Source: Eustoma russellianum (Eukaryota; Streptophyta; Magnoliopsida; Gentianales; Gentianaceae). Taken from it: a stretch of 64,000 bases of DNA. A program made the translations under genes and the position numbers. The notes under the pieces were generated by a model, which was not told the DNA's origin, made no database searches, and saw only the letters and a list, made by a program, of their open reading frames with translations. Shown here in pieces: positions 32,131 through 44,280 of this stretch. The number at the start of each line of letters is the position of its first letter. The first letter of the stretch is position 1. Location of the stretch: positions 14,290,504 to 14,354,503 of the forward strand of contig AP025066.1 in assembly GCA_036186865.1 (NCBI GenBank). Direction: 5' to 3'.

Positions 32131-33048
32131 GGGTTGTGCTTATTGTATCGAAAAATCCGTTTTACTGCATTATAATGAGACACTTTAGGTTGGCTTTGAA
32201 AACATGCACACATACAAACACTAAACATGATATCGGGTCTACTTGCGGTAAGATAAAGCAAAGAACCAATCATAGACCTATATAAAGCATTATCAAAGTT
32301 TTTTCCATTTTCATCTTTATCTAGTTTAGTGGTGAAACTCATAGGGGTGGGAGATGGTTTCAAGTTCTCAAAATTGAACTTTTTAATCATGTCAGTTACA
32401 TATTTGACTTGACTTATGTAGATACCTTTATCAGTTTGTTTAATTTGCAAGCTAATAAAGTAATTCAATTCACTAACCATAGACATTTCAAACCGGATTT
32501 CATGCAAATTTCAAATTCCTCAACAAGTTTATGAGACGTGGATCCGAAAATGTTGTCATCAACGTAAATTGAATAATTAGTAAATCCGATTTATCTTGTT
32601 TCAAGAATAAGGTGCTATCTATAGTGCCTCTTTTAAATCCATTTTCTAGAAGAAAAGTAGCAAAACGATCATACCAAGCCCTAGGTGCTTGTTTTAAGCC
32701 ATATAGTGCCTTCTTTAATTTGTACACGTGATCAGGATATTTTAAATCTTCAAAGACGGGTGGTTGCTTCACGTATACTTCTTCCTGTATAGAGCCATTT
32801 AAAAATGCACTTTTTACGTCCATTTGATAGAGTTTAAAACCTTTCATGCAAGCAATAGCAAGTAATAGTCGTACGGCTTCTAAACATGCTACGGGTGCAA
32901 ACGTTTCGTGGTAGTCTATTCCTTCTTCTTGATTATATCCTTGTGCTACAAGTCTCGCTTTGTTTCTAACAACTTTACCTTCTTCATTTATTTTATTTCT
33001 AAAGACCCACTTTGTGTCTATTATTGTCTTATCTTGTGGTCGTGGCAC
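32022..33048 (-). pseudogene. pol: E4 reverse transcriptase region, broken
   Basis: N-terminal RT (WVFRNKINEEGKVVRNKARL; LYQMDVKSAFLNGSI) reads from 33048. The YVDD motif is present in the DNA near 32550-32570 but in a shifted frame: YVDDNIFGS against the translated FTLMTTFS. The remainder (FEMSMVSELNYFISLQIKQ) is in the frame ending at 32022. The RT is therefore split at its active site. Confidence 0.85.
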
Positions 33049-33054
33049 TAAATC

Positions 33055-34372
33055 TCATACATCATTTCTTACAAATTTATTTAATTCATCATGCATAGCA
33101 TCAATCCAAGAAGAATCATTCAAGGCATCGAATACGTTCTTAGGCTCAATTTCGGATATCATAACATGAAATTGATTTATTTTATCCGGATTTATTCTTC
33201 TAAGTGGTCGGACACCTTGAGTAATATCGCCTATTATGAGATCGTGTGGGTGATCCTTATGCCATCTTTGTTGATTATTCTCTAAGTTCTCATGCATTTC
33301 TAAGTGATCATGCATTTCTAGTGTATTTGATTCATCATGTACGTCATCATCTAACACGGGCTTTAGTTCAAAATCATCATCATATTCTTTTTCTTTTTCA
33401 AACTCGTAAAATTCATTAAACTTAACATGAATAGATTCTAGAATTTGTCTAGTGATAGGATCATAACATCTATATGCTTTAGAATTCACAGAATATCCAA
33501 CAAAGATGCATTCAATTGATTTAGATTCAAATTTATCTAGATTATCTTTTGTATTTAAAACAAAGTATTTACAACCAAACACACGAAAGTAATCAATTTT
33601 AGGCATGTGATCGTTTACTATCTTATAAGGAGTTTTATTTATTTTCTTTCTAATTGACAAACGATTAACTATATAGCATGCACAATTTACGGCTTCCACC
33701 AACAAAAATCTAGGCAACTTATTTTCACACAACATGGTTCTAGCGATTTCTTGTAGTGTCCTATTCTTTCTTTATACTGCTCCATTTAAGTGTGGTGTTC
33801 TAGGTGGGAAAAAGTCATGTTTAATTCCTTTTTTTCCGCAAAATGCAATCATGTCCTTGTTTTTAAATTCACCGCCTCTATCGCTTCTAATCTTTTTCAC
33901 ATTCAAACCATATTCATTTTCAAGTTGTTTTATTAGTTTCGCAATCTCAACGGCACTATCATCTTTATTTCAAGAAATAAAGTCTATGTATAGCGAGAAA
34001 AATCATCAACGATAACACATGCATAATGACGCCCACCAAGAATCTTAGTATGACTAGGACCAAACAAATCAATGTGTAGTAATTCTAAAACTCTAGACGT
34101 GCTAATTTCATTTTTGGGTTTAAGTGACTCGCGCGTTTGTTTGCTTTTAATACAAGATTCACACAACTGAAAGTTGTCTAAATCAAGTTTAGGCAATCTT
34201 CGTATTAGGTTCTTTCGTTGAAGTTTTTCAAGCATAGAGATGTCAATCTGTCCTAATCGCCTATGCCACAAATTTACGTTAGGTTCATAAAGTATTTAAC
34301 TTTAGCGTCTAACATGTCATCCATGGAAAGTGTAAAAATATTTCCTTCTCTTTTTCCTTTATACCTATCTTG
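33055..34372 (-). pseudogene. pol: E4 integrase region, stop at the catalytic Glu
   Basis: The pre-integrase zinc domain (MWHRRLGQID ... CESCIKSK) and HIDLFGP with the first Asp read from 34271; VDDFSRYT ends in a break near 33984. IRSDRGGEF (second Asp) is encoded at about 33875-33900. In the third motif the sequence reads NGAV-stop-RKNRT: TAA at 33772-33774 stands where the catalytic Glu codon GAA is expected. The C-terminal part and the linker to RT (33735-33055) are open. Confidence 0.85.
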
Positions 34373-34584
34373 TTAGTGCATCCTAAACACATTAGAAAGA
34401 GGTGCTTGATGCTAAGTGTTCATGTAGATATGTGTTATAATGTGTTGTTGTCCACATGCTTCTTCCTTCAGTTAATTGTTCATCCTAAGCATATTAAACT
34501 CAAATTACGCATGTTAATTACAATCTATTCTCTTAGGTTTGTGACTTGCATATAATGTGAGTTTGTGTTGAAGTATCCCTCTTA
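34373..34584. other. Unassigned stretch between E4 truncation point and E3 end
   Basis: About 210 bp with two related copies of CATCCTAAACACATTAGAA / CATCCTAAGCATATTAAAC about 110 bp apart. No gene or element is recognised; it is probably filler or another remnant at the deletion junction. Confidence 0.4.
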
Positions 34585-34635
34585 TACATTTGACTGTTTA
34601 GATTCGAGGTCGAATCCTCGTGAGGAAGGAAGGAT
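34585..34635 (+). other. E3 pol-end remnant and polypurine tract
   Basis: GATTCGAGGTCGAATCCTCG then GTGAGGAAGGAAGGAT aligns with E6 58856-58889, which encodes FDSRSNPFEEGG and includes the PPT. It is all that remains of E3 pol. Confidence 0.75.
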
Positions 34636-35765
34636 TGATGCGACTCAAAGAGCCTCCTCATTTAATTCTACACGCAAGAAACATGTGCACAATTAAAAAT
34701 CCTACAGTTAGACGTTTCTTGTATAGGCATGTGGAAGACAAGCCTACAAGTGTCATTTAGATACTTGGTGTGTTTGAGTCTTGTTTGGTTTTGCAGCATT
34801 TAGGTGTCTTATTGCTCTAGAATAGGTCTAGGACATGCATTTAGTCTTTAATTACGTTTATATTTAGTTATTTGTGTTGTTTGAGTGTTTGTAGGGCTTG
34901 CATGAGCTTGGAATGACGTTTGCATGAGCAAGAAACAAGCTGAAAATGATGGCTTTGTACACGTGACACAGCTCCGGTATTTTGGCTATATCTTTTCAAC
35001 AGTTTATTCAAATTCCCTGATCCCAGTTGGATATTAAAGGTAAGAGATAGGGCTACAAGTCTTATCTCTATCACTTTTATCAAATTCAAAGTCGAAGATA
35101 TCTAGAATTCGTGATAAAGTTGAGTGATGCTGAAACTCGTAACCTGATAACATCTAAATTTCAAACGGTTATATCTCTTTCAATACTTATCCAAATGAGG
35201 TGACCTTAGAGCCTAAATTCAGCGATTCTTCACGATCTACAACTTTTACGAAGGCACCAAGAGCTAACTCGGATGCCATCATAGTGCAAATGTCGTTTCA
35301 ATTTTTGGCAATTTTGTAATCTTATGTAACTTAAGTTTTTGGATTTCTACTTGTATTAGGAGTTTTAAATCCGACCCTTATTTGTTTTTAGACTAGTTTT
35401 CAGTTCTTTTATATCTATATAAACAAAAAAACCTGGTCGATGTAAGCACCAATGATATGATTAATAAAATTGTGTGTGAATTCGACCTATTGAGGCGTTT
35501 TCCTTGTGATTTCTTTGGTTTCACCTAAACAAATCAAAGCTAGATCCAATCAAGGTTTGAGCAAACCTAGTTGGTGAATCACAATCCAAGGATACGGAGC
35601 GATGTGTTAGATTGGGAGAGTTGAATTGCTCGACGTAGATGTTGTTGACATCTCTTGTTCAACTAGGTGGTGTTTGCGTCATTGTCCCACGCAAGGGTTG
35701 ATCAAAGGTGTCTTTTGGATTTGAAAGAAGTGATCGTTAATTCAATACAATTCAAGATCGTATCA
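34636..35765 (+). repeat. E3 3' LTR
   Basis: 1130 bp, TGATGCGACTC...GATCGTATCA, pair of 19113-20239. Confidence 0.9.
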
Positions 35766-38700
35766 GCAATATTGACGTCAAAAAGGCGTAGGTAGGAGGA
35801 TGTGAAGTGTGTGGGTTGACCAAAGTGCTTCAACATGCTTCGTGCTTCAGAATCACCGTTTTGAGCTTGAATGAAGATTTTAGGGTATGCATAGCCTTGC
35901 TTTGGGCATTAATATGCTTTAAACATTTTTTTGGTGTTTCTCAGATCTTCAACACATTTTTCATCCGCTGCAAAGGATAGGATAATGTCTAAACATGTTG
36001 GTTAAGTTCTAAGAGTCCTACACGTGACGAAATTGCATTTGCCGATTTGAAGTCCATAATGGGCTTTTCAGGAAAAATTTGTTGTAGGACCACAATGGAT
36101 TACCAATATTGACGTCCAAAAGGCATAGGTAAGAGCATGAGAAGTGTGTGGGCGGATAAAAGTGCTTCAGCGTACTTAATGCTTCGGAATTACTATTTTG
36201 AACTTAAATGAAGATTTTAGGGTATCCATAGCCTTGCTTGGGGCATTGACTTGCTTTAAAATTTTTTGGGGTGTTTCTCAGACCTTCGACACATTTTTCA
36301 TCCACTGGAAAGGATAAGATAGAGTCTAAACATGTCAGTTAAGTTCTAAGAGTCTTAAAGGTGACGAAATTGAATTTGGTGATTTGAATCCCAATGGATT
36401 TTCCTGCAAACTTATGTTGAAGGACCATAATAAGTTTCCAATATTGACGTCCAAAAGGCATAGGTAAGAGCATGTGAAGTGTGTGGGCTGACAAAAGTGC
36501 TTCAATGTCTCGTGCTTCAGAATCACCGTTTTGAGCTTAAATAAGATTTTAGGGTATGCATAGCTTTGGTTTGGGCATTGATTTGCTTTAAAAAAAATTT
36601 TGGTGTTTCCTAGACGTTCGACATGGTTTGTATTTGCTAGAAAGGATAAGATAGAGTCTAAATAGGTCGGTTAAATTTTAAGAGTCCTACACGTGACGGA
36701 ATTGCATTTGTTGATTTGAAGTCTAAAATGGGTTTTTCTGCAGAATTTTGTTGAAGAACCACAATGGGTTACCAATATTGAGGTCGAAAAATATTGGTAA
36801 GATCATGTCAAGCGTGTGGGCTGACCAAAGTACTTCAACGTGCTTCGTGCTTCATAATAATCGTTTCGAGCTTTAATGAAGATTTTATGGTATGCATAGC
36901 CTTGCTTTGGGCATTGATTTGCTTTAAACTTTTTCTTGATGTTTCTCAAACCTTCAACACGTTTTTCATCCACTGGAAAGGATAGGATAGAGTCTAACCA
37001 TGTAGGTTAAGTTCTAAGAGTCCTACACGCGACACAATTGAATTTGCCGATTTGAAGTCCAAACTGGGTTTTCTGCAAAATTTTGTTGAAGAACCACAAT
37101 AGGTTACCAATATTAACGTCCAAAAGGCATAGATAAGAGCATGGGAAGTGTTTGGGCGCATCAAAGTGCTTCAACGTGCTTCGTGCTTCAGAAATACCCC
37201 TTTGAGCTTAAATAAAGATTTTAGGGTATGCATAGCCTTGCTTGGGGCATTGACTTGCTTAAAATTTTTTTGGTTTTCCTCAGACCTTTGACACCTTTTC
37301 ATCCGCTGGAAAGGATAGGATAGAGTCTAAACATGTCGGTTAAGTTCTAAGAGTCTTAAAGATGACGAAATTGCATTTACTGATTTTAAGTCCCAATAGG
37401 TTTTCCTGCAAACTTATGTTGAAGTACCATAATAGGCTTCCAATATTGATGTCCAAAAGGCATAGGTAAGAGCACATGAAGTGTGTGGGCTAACCAAAGT
37501 GCTTCAACGTCTTGTGCTTCAGAATCACCGTTTTGAGCTTAAAGGAAGATTTTAAGGTATGCATAGCCTTGGTTTGGGCATTGATGTGCTTTAAACTTTC
37601 TTTTAAGTTTTTCTCAGACATTCTACGAGTTTTTCATCCGCTAGAAAGGATAGAATAGAGTCTAAACATGTCGGTTAAGTTCTAAGAGCCCTAAACATGA
37701 TGAAATTGCATTTGCTGATTTGAATTCCAAATGGGTTTTTCTGCAAAACTTTTGTTGAAGGACCACAATGGGTTACCAATATTGAGGTCCAAAAAGCATA
37801 GGTAAGAGCATGGGAAGAGAGTGCACTAACCAAAGTGCTTCAACGTGCTTCCGGTTTCAGAATCACCGTTTTGAGCTTAAATGAAGATTTTAGGGTATGC
37901 ATAGCCTTGCTTTGGGCATTGATTTGATTTAAACTTTTTTTGACGTTTTTCAGATCTTCGACACATTTTCATCCGCTAGAAAGGATAGGATATATTCTGA
38001 AAACGTCGATTAAGTTTTAAGAGTCCTACACGTGACAAAATTGCATTTGCCGATTTGATGTCCGAAATGGGTATTTTTGGAAAATGTTATTGAAGGACCA
38101 CAATGAGTTACCAACATTGACATCAAAAAGGCGTAGGTAGGAGGATGTGAAGTGTGTGGGTTGACCAAAGTGCTTCAACATGCTTCGTGCTTCAGAATCA
38201 CCGTTTTGAGCTTGAATGAAGATTTTAGGGTATGCATAGCCTTGCTTTGGGCATTAATATGCTTTAAACATTTTTTTGGTTTTTCTCAGACCTTCGACAC
38301 GTTGTTAATCCGCTGGAAAGGATAGGATAGTGCCTAAACATGTTGGTTAAGTTCTAAGAGTCCTACATGTGACGAAACTGCATTTGCCGATTTGGAGTCC
38401 AAAATGGGTTTTTCTGGGAATTTTTTTTGAAGGACCACAATGGGTTGCCAATATTGACGTCCGAAAGGAATAGGTAAGAGCATGGGAAGTGTGTGTGCGG
38501 ATCAAAGTGCTTCAACGTTCTTCGCCCCTCAGAATTACTGTTTTGAGCTTAAATGAAGATTTTAGGGTATGAATAGCCTTGCTTTGGGCATTGATTTGCT
38601 TTAAACTTTTTCTGGTGTTTCTTAGACCTTCGACACGTTTTTCATCTGCTAGAAAGGATAGGATAGAGCCTAAACATGTCGTTTAAGTTCCAAGAGTCCT

Positions 38701-39595
38701 ATACGTGACGAAATTGCATTTGCCGATTTGGAATCCTAAATGGGGTTTTCTGGAAAATGTTGTTGAAGGACCAAAATAGGTCACCAATATTGAGGTCCAA
38801 AGAGCATAGGTAAGAGCATGGAAGTGTGTGGGCGCATCAAAGTGCTTCAACGTGCTTCGTGCTTCAGAATTACTGATTTGAGCTTAAATAATGATTTTAG
38901 AGTATGCATAAGCCTTGCTTGGGGCATAAATTTGCTTTAAACTTTTTTTTTGGTTTTTCTCAGACCTTTGACACATTTTTCATCTGCTCGAAAGGATAGG
39001 ATAAAGTCTAAATATGTCGGTTGAGTTGTAAGAGTCTTAAAGGTGTCGAAATTGCATTTGATGATTTTAAGTCCCAATTGGTTTTCCTGCAAACTTATGT
39101 TGAAGGACCATAATAGGTTTCCAATATACGTCCAAATGGCATAGGTAAGAGCATGTGAAGTGTGTGGGCTGACCAAAGTGTTTCAACGTCTCGTGCTTCA
39201 GAATCACCCTTTTAAGCTTAAATAAGATTTTGGGGTATGCATAGCCTTGGTTTGGGCATTGATTTGCTTTAAAGTTTTTTTCTGTTTCCTAGACCTTCGA
39301 TATGTTTTTCATCCGCTGGATAGGATAGGATAGAGTCTAAACATGTCGGTTAAGTTCTAAGAGTTCTAAACATGATGAAATTGCATTTGCCGATTTGAAG
39401 TCCAAATGGTTTTTTCTGCAAAAGTTTGTTGAAGGACCACAATGGGTCACCAATATTGAGGTCCAAAAAGCATAGGTAAGAGCATGTGAAATGTGCGGGC
39501 GGATCAAAAAGGCTTCAACGTGCTTCATGCTTCAGAATTACTGTTTTGAGCTTAAATAAAGATTTTATAGTATGTATAGCCTTGCTTGGGTAATG
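35766..39595. repeat. Satellite block 2
   Basis: About 11.5 monomers continuing the array broken by E3. A distinctive variant (GGCGTAGGTAGGAGGATGTG ... GGGCATTAATATGC) occurs at 35790 and 38135, 2345 bp apart, i.e. seven monomers. Other variants repeat at other multiples, so the higher-order structure is mixed here. It ends at the E5 target TAATG. No gene. Confidence 0.95.
39591..39595. repeat. E5 left target-site duplication (TAATG)
   Basis: TAATG before the left LTR; exact copy at 48465-48469. Confidence 0.95.
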
Positions 39596-40783
39596 TGATG
39601 AGCCAAATAAAGGCTAGAAAACGTTTCCAAGACTTTGTCTTCTATTCCAAACTGATTTGAACCTCGGCTATGGCAAAGAACATCACAATGACACCCCTTG
39701 AACTGTAACCGTTTGTCCTTGGCTCAATTCATGCAAACACCTCTTCCTCTTTGGCATTCCAACACATCTAAAACCTCATTGAGACCCTAAGATGCTGTAA
39801 ACCAAAAATGAAGTAAATACTAACAAGTTCTAGGCTATGAACTTGAAACAAAACCGTTTAGTGGTTTAAACGTCAAATAGAAAAGTTGAGAATTCCTTAA
39901 AGGAAATTTTGATTGAAATATGTTTGAATTGTGGTTGTTTTTACATTCAGGTTCCTAACCTACTTATAACAAACGAAAATTACAAAGGGTACAAGGTTTA
40001 AATACAAAGTACAAGACTAGAAAGAACATGCTTGCTTTTGAACAATTTTGGTTCCAAGAAAGCTGGTTGCTTTGCCGTGCATTCTTGGTTGTTTTCAGCC
40101 TTCTTTCTTGATCAATTTTGATTGGATAATACTTTGAGCAGCTTGCTTTGAATTGCCTTTGATTGGTTGTAAGTTTGGCTTTGAATTTTCAAAGGAATTA
40201 AGCCTTAACCAGCCGTCCTCTTCAAGGAGTTTGATTGGATCAATTTTTGTGCAGCTTGCTTGCTTGTCTTCAACTTGTTTTTGATTGGTTTGAACATTTG
40301 CAAGACTTCTTCCAATTGGTTCAAGATTTGAGCAGCTTGTCCATCCTTGTTTGCGTGGAGAACAATTCTTGAATTTTACATGAGTGCTTGTCACCTCCTT
40401 GCTTGTAAGCTACTTGCTTATCACCTCCTTGCTTGAACAAAAATTCAGGTTCTAATTGCATTTTCAAGCTAAGTACGTGTACCTAAAAAACAAGGCAATA
40501 ATACAACACAAACTATCCTAAAACAAGGTTAACCAACCAACAATATTAAAAAGAACAACTAAAGATATGTACAACATGTTTTTGATACAACTAGATCAAA
40601 GCTTGTATCATATAAACCCAATGGACATCATCTTTGCTTGGTTCATCCTCTTCATGCCTATAAAGAAATGATTCAACACAATGCAACAACTTCTTAGCCA
40701 TACTCCTTGTTATGGGACCTGTGCGGGGCAGTGAGGTGTCATCATCAGTGTTTGTATCCACAAGGTTAGGCTGTAGCTCATCA
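39596..40783 (-). repeat. E5 3' LTR
   Basis: TGATGAGCCAAAT...GTAGCTCATCA on the plus strand, which is terminally inverted (TGATGAGC / GCTCATCA). It encodes the last 64 codons of pol on the minus strand (40783-40591). Confidence 0.95.
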
Positions 40784-41298
40784 TTCCCTCCCACTTGAAA
40801 AGGATTCGTCCTCGAATCTGAATCAATACTAAATGGAGAAAGGCTAGCAACATTAAAAGTTTTAGAGATAGGACCATACCTTTCTTCAGGAAGATCGAGA
40901 ACATAGGCATTATCACCAAGCCGTTTCAACACTTTGAACGGTCCATTGCCTCTTGGCTTCAACTTTGAGTCCCTTTCCTTAGGGAATCTTTCTTTCCTCA
41001 AGTGTAACCAAACAAGATCACCAGGCTCAAATATAACAACTTTACGATTCCTGTTGGCTCTATTGGCATACACTTTATTCTTAGCTTCAAGTTGTGACTT
41101 AACCTTTTCATGCAATTCTTTCACAAATTTTGCTTTTCGTTCACCATCTAAACTAACACGTTCATGAACAGGTATGGGAACAAGATCAAGCGGGGACAAA
41201 GGGTTAAAGCCATAAACAACTTCAAAAGGAGAATCCAATGTTCCACTATGAACAACTCTATTGTATGCAAACTCAATATAAGCTAAGCAGTCTTCCAA
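40591..41298 (-). pseudogene. pol: E5 integrase C-terminal part, extends into 3' LTR
   Basis: Continues the pol frame after the TAA at 41329-41331: EDCLAYIEFAYNRVVHSGTL, SPFEVVYGFNPLSPLDLVPI, DLVWLHLRKERFP, GDNAYVLDLPEE. These are the integrase core end and the C-terminal GPY-like region. The PPT sequence is itself translated (VGGNDE at the LTR boundary, 40783), and the tail, including GPITRSMAKKLL, is encoded within the LTR up to 40591. A tail of this type is seen in related plant gypsy Pol proteins. Confidence 0.8.
40784..40794 (-). other. E5 polypurine tract, inside the coding frame
   Basis: Minus strand GTGGGAGGGAA directly before TGATGAGC of the 3' LTR, overlapping codons for V-G-G-N. 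Confidence 0.85.
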
Positions 41299-41328
41299 AT
41301 TCTTTAAGTTCTTTTGAATGACAACACG

Positions 41329-44280
41329 TTACAGTTGAGACAAAGTTCTATTAACAACTTCAGTTTGACCATCGGTTTGTGGGTGAGCAGTTGTAGAAAA
41401 TAAGAATTTAGTACCTAGTCTACTCCACAAAACATGCCAGAAATGACTTAGAAACTTTGTATCTATATCACTAACAATTGTACGTGGCATGCCATGCAAT
41501 CTAACAATCTCCTTAAAGAACAAATCAGCAATATGAATAGCATCATCAACTTTCTTACATGCAATGAAATGTGCCATTTTGGAAAATCTATCAACAACAA
41601 CAAAGATGCTATCTTTACCAGTTCTGGATCGAGGCAATCCCAATACAAAGTCCATAGAAAGATCAGTCCAAGGTGAGCTTGGAACAGATAAGGGAGTGTA
41701 CAATCCATGTGGTTGTGTTCTAGATTTTGCTTGTTTGCAAGTAATACATTGGTCACATACCTTGTCAACATGTGCTTTCATATGCGGCCAGAAGAAATGT
41801 TCCTTAAGTGTTTCCAAAGTTTTTAACGAGCCAAAATGACCCATTAAACCTCCTCCATGAGCTTCTTTTATCAACAACTCTCTTAATGAACACATTGGTA
41901 CACATAACTTATGTTCTTTAAACAAATAACCATCATGCAAGTAATATTTAGCAAAAGGTGAATCAATGCATGCTTGATACATAGAACTAAAGTCATGATC
42001 AGAATGATACATCTCTTTGATAGACTCAAAACCAAACATGTTACATGAAAGAGTAGTAATCAAAGTATAGCGACGAGATAATGCATCAGCAACAACATTT
42101 TCTTTTCCTTGCTTATACTTGATCATGTAAGGGAATTGTTCAATGAATTCAACCCATTTGGCATGTCTTTTGTTCAATTTTCCTTGACCTTTTAGATACT
42201 TAAGGCTCTCATGATCAGTATGAATCACAAATTCCTTAGGTTGCAGATAATGTTGCCAAGTTTGTAAAGAACGGACAAGGGCATACAGTTCTTTATCATA
42301 GGTTGAATAATTTATGGAAGCTCCTTTCAATTTCTCACTAAAGTAAGCAACAGGTTTGTTACCTTGATGCAATACAGCTCCTATGCCAACTCCACTGGCA
42401 TCACATTCAACTTCAAACATTTCATCAAAGTTGGGCAATCTCAGGATAGGTGCAGAAGTTAGACGTTTCTTAAGTTCCTCAAAGGCTTGTTGTTGTGATT
42501 CTCCCCATCCAAAACTTACATCTTTTTTGACTAACTCATTCAAGGGTGCAGCTATGGTAGAGAAATCCTTCACAAAACGTCTATAGAAGCTAGCTAATCC
42601 ATGAAAACTCCTAACATCTCCAGCAGACTTAGGGGTTGGCCACTCAGTTATGGATTTAACTTTCTCTTGGTCCATTTCAATTCCTTCAGCACTAATCACA
42701 AATCCTAAGAATGTAACCTTCTCCAGACAGAAAGAACACTTCTTGAAATTAGCATACAACTTTTCTTTCTGTAGGGTGACAAAAACAGCTCTAAGATGGA
42801 TCAGATGTTCACTTAGGGTTTTGGAGTAGATAAGAATGTAATCAAAGTAAACTACTACAAATTTCCCTATGAATTTCCTTAAGACCTCATTCATTAACCT
42901 CATGAAAGTACTAGGGGCGTTGGTTAAACCAAAGGGCATAACTAACCGTTCGTACAATCCAAATTTAGTCTTAAAGGTAGTTTTCCATTCATCACCTTCC
43001 CTAATTCTCACTTGGAAATAACCTTGTTTAAGATCTACGTTGCTAAAGCATCTAGACCCATGTAACATATCCAACATGTCATTCAACCTAGGAATAGGGT
43101 ATCTATACTTCACAGTGATCTTATTGATGGCTCTACAATCAGTACACATTCTCCAAGTTCCATCTTTCTTAGGGACAATGATAACAGGAACAGCACAAGG
43201 ACTCATACTCTCTTTTACTTTACCTTGGGTCAATAATTCCTCAACTTGTTTTTGGATTTCCTTAGTTTCCTCTGGATTGGCTCTATAGGCAGGTCTGTTT
43301 GGTAGAACAACTCCTGGAATGAAATCTATTTGATGCTCAATGCCTCTTAGAGGTGGTAAACCTGGGGGATCTCCTTCAGGAAACAAGCTAGAAAATTCTT
43401 GAAGTAAAGATGCAACTTCACTTGGTAAAGCAGATGGTATTTCAGATGAAGAGAACAGAGTTTCCTTGTAAAGCAAGATATAAACAGTTTTCTTTGAATT
43501 GATAGCATGGAATACCTCGCTTTGAGATGCAAAGAATGCGCTTTTCTTTAGAGAAGGTTCAGCAGAAACTTTGATTTCTTTCGGTTCAATTTTAAGATGA
43601 GAAGTTTTCAGTTGGTTTTCTTTGATGAAAATCCTTTCCAATTCCTTTTCTTTTGGATCATTATGTCTTTTTAACATTCGTTGTTGATCCTCAAAGACTT
43701 TGTGCGGGGGCAAGGCATTTAATTTGAACAGTTTGTTGTTATGCCTAAAGGAATATCTATTCAGGTAACCATCATATGTGACCTTGTTGTCAAATTGCCA
43801 TGGTCTACCTAATAAGATATGACTTGATTGCATAGGGGCTACATCACATAACACCTCAGCAAAATACCCACCAATTGATAAAGAAACTAGGACTTGCTTT
43901 GTTACTTTAACTTCACCACACTCATTAAGCCATGTAAGTCTATAAGGACGGGGGTGATTAATTAAAGGTAACTCAAGTTTCCTAACAAGTTCAAAACTTG
44001 CAACATTGGTACATGAACCGGAGTCAATGATTAAAGTGCAGACTTTCTTTTTAACCATACAGTGAATGTGGAATATGTTCTCTCTTTGCATTTCAGGTTC
44101 TTCAGTTTTAATTTGGGCACTTAGAGCTCGACGGACAACTAAGAACTCTTTTGTTTCACACTCATCAATCTCTCCACTAAGCTCTTCTTCTTCCCCACAT
44201 GTTTGTTCAATTTCATTGTTTTCTTCACTCTCTTCTAATTCTTCTTCAGAATAATACTCATTAGACTCTTCAATAAACAA
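41329..44280 (-). pseudogene. pol: E5 pol: protease, RT, RNase H, integrase; RT active-site mutation
   Basis: A single frame of 983 codons. Acidic N-terminus, then aspartic protease (LIIDSGSCTNVAS, about residue 87). RT runs from PVIIVPKKDGTWRMCTDCRA to VVYFDYILIYSK; the usual YFDD is YFDY because codon 42840-42838 is TAC, so one metal-binding Asp is lost. RNase H includes FEVECDASGVGIGAVLHQ, and ADALSRRYTLI follows. Integrase has the HHCC domain (HFGSLKTLE ... CDQCITCKQ) and DDE residues in TDLSMDFV, VSDIDTKFL and QTDGQTEVVNRTL. It ends at TAA 41331-41329, a Leu-to-stop change (SQL then stop, against SQLLRAL in E6). It would be read from gag through 44343-44341, also now TAA. Confidence 0.9.

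Larger units (their letters stand above)
28805..34372 (-). mobile_element. E4: SIRE-like Ty1/copia element, 5'-truncated
   Basis: Minus-strand element with a 3' LTR (31412-28805), then, moving right, RNase H, RT, integrase and the pre-integrase domain. Similarity to E1 stops at about 34372 (YKGKREGNIFTL), so protease, Gag and the 5' LTR are missing. The right side abuts unassigned sequence without an LTR or TSD, indicating deletion. The pol sequence is E1-like but a separate family, since its LTR differs from E1's. Confidence 0.85.
19113..35765 (+). mobile_element. E3: Ty3/gypsy element inserted in satellite, gutted and nested
   Basis: LTRs at 19113-20239 and 34636-35765 (TGATGCGACTC...GATCGTATCA), near-matching TSD, a degenerate PBS and a 3' purine tract. 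LTR and leader are related to E6, most strongly in the last 200 bp of the LTR. The only own sequence left between the LTRs is leader (20240-20415 and parts of 27656-28225) and a short pol-end/PPT remnant (about 34585-34635). Gag and pol are missing. The rest is E2, a captured E2-gene fragment, E4 and an unassigned stretch. Confidence 0.85.
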
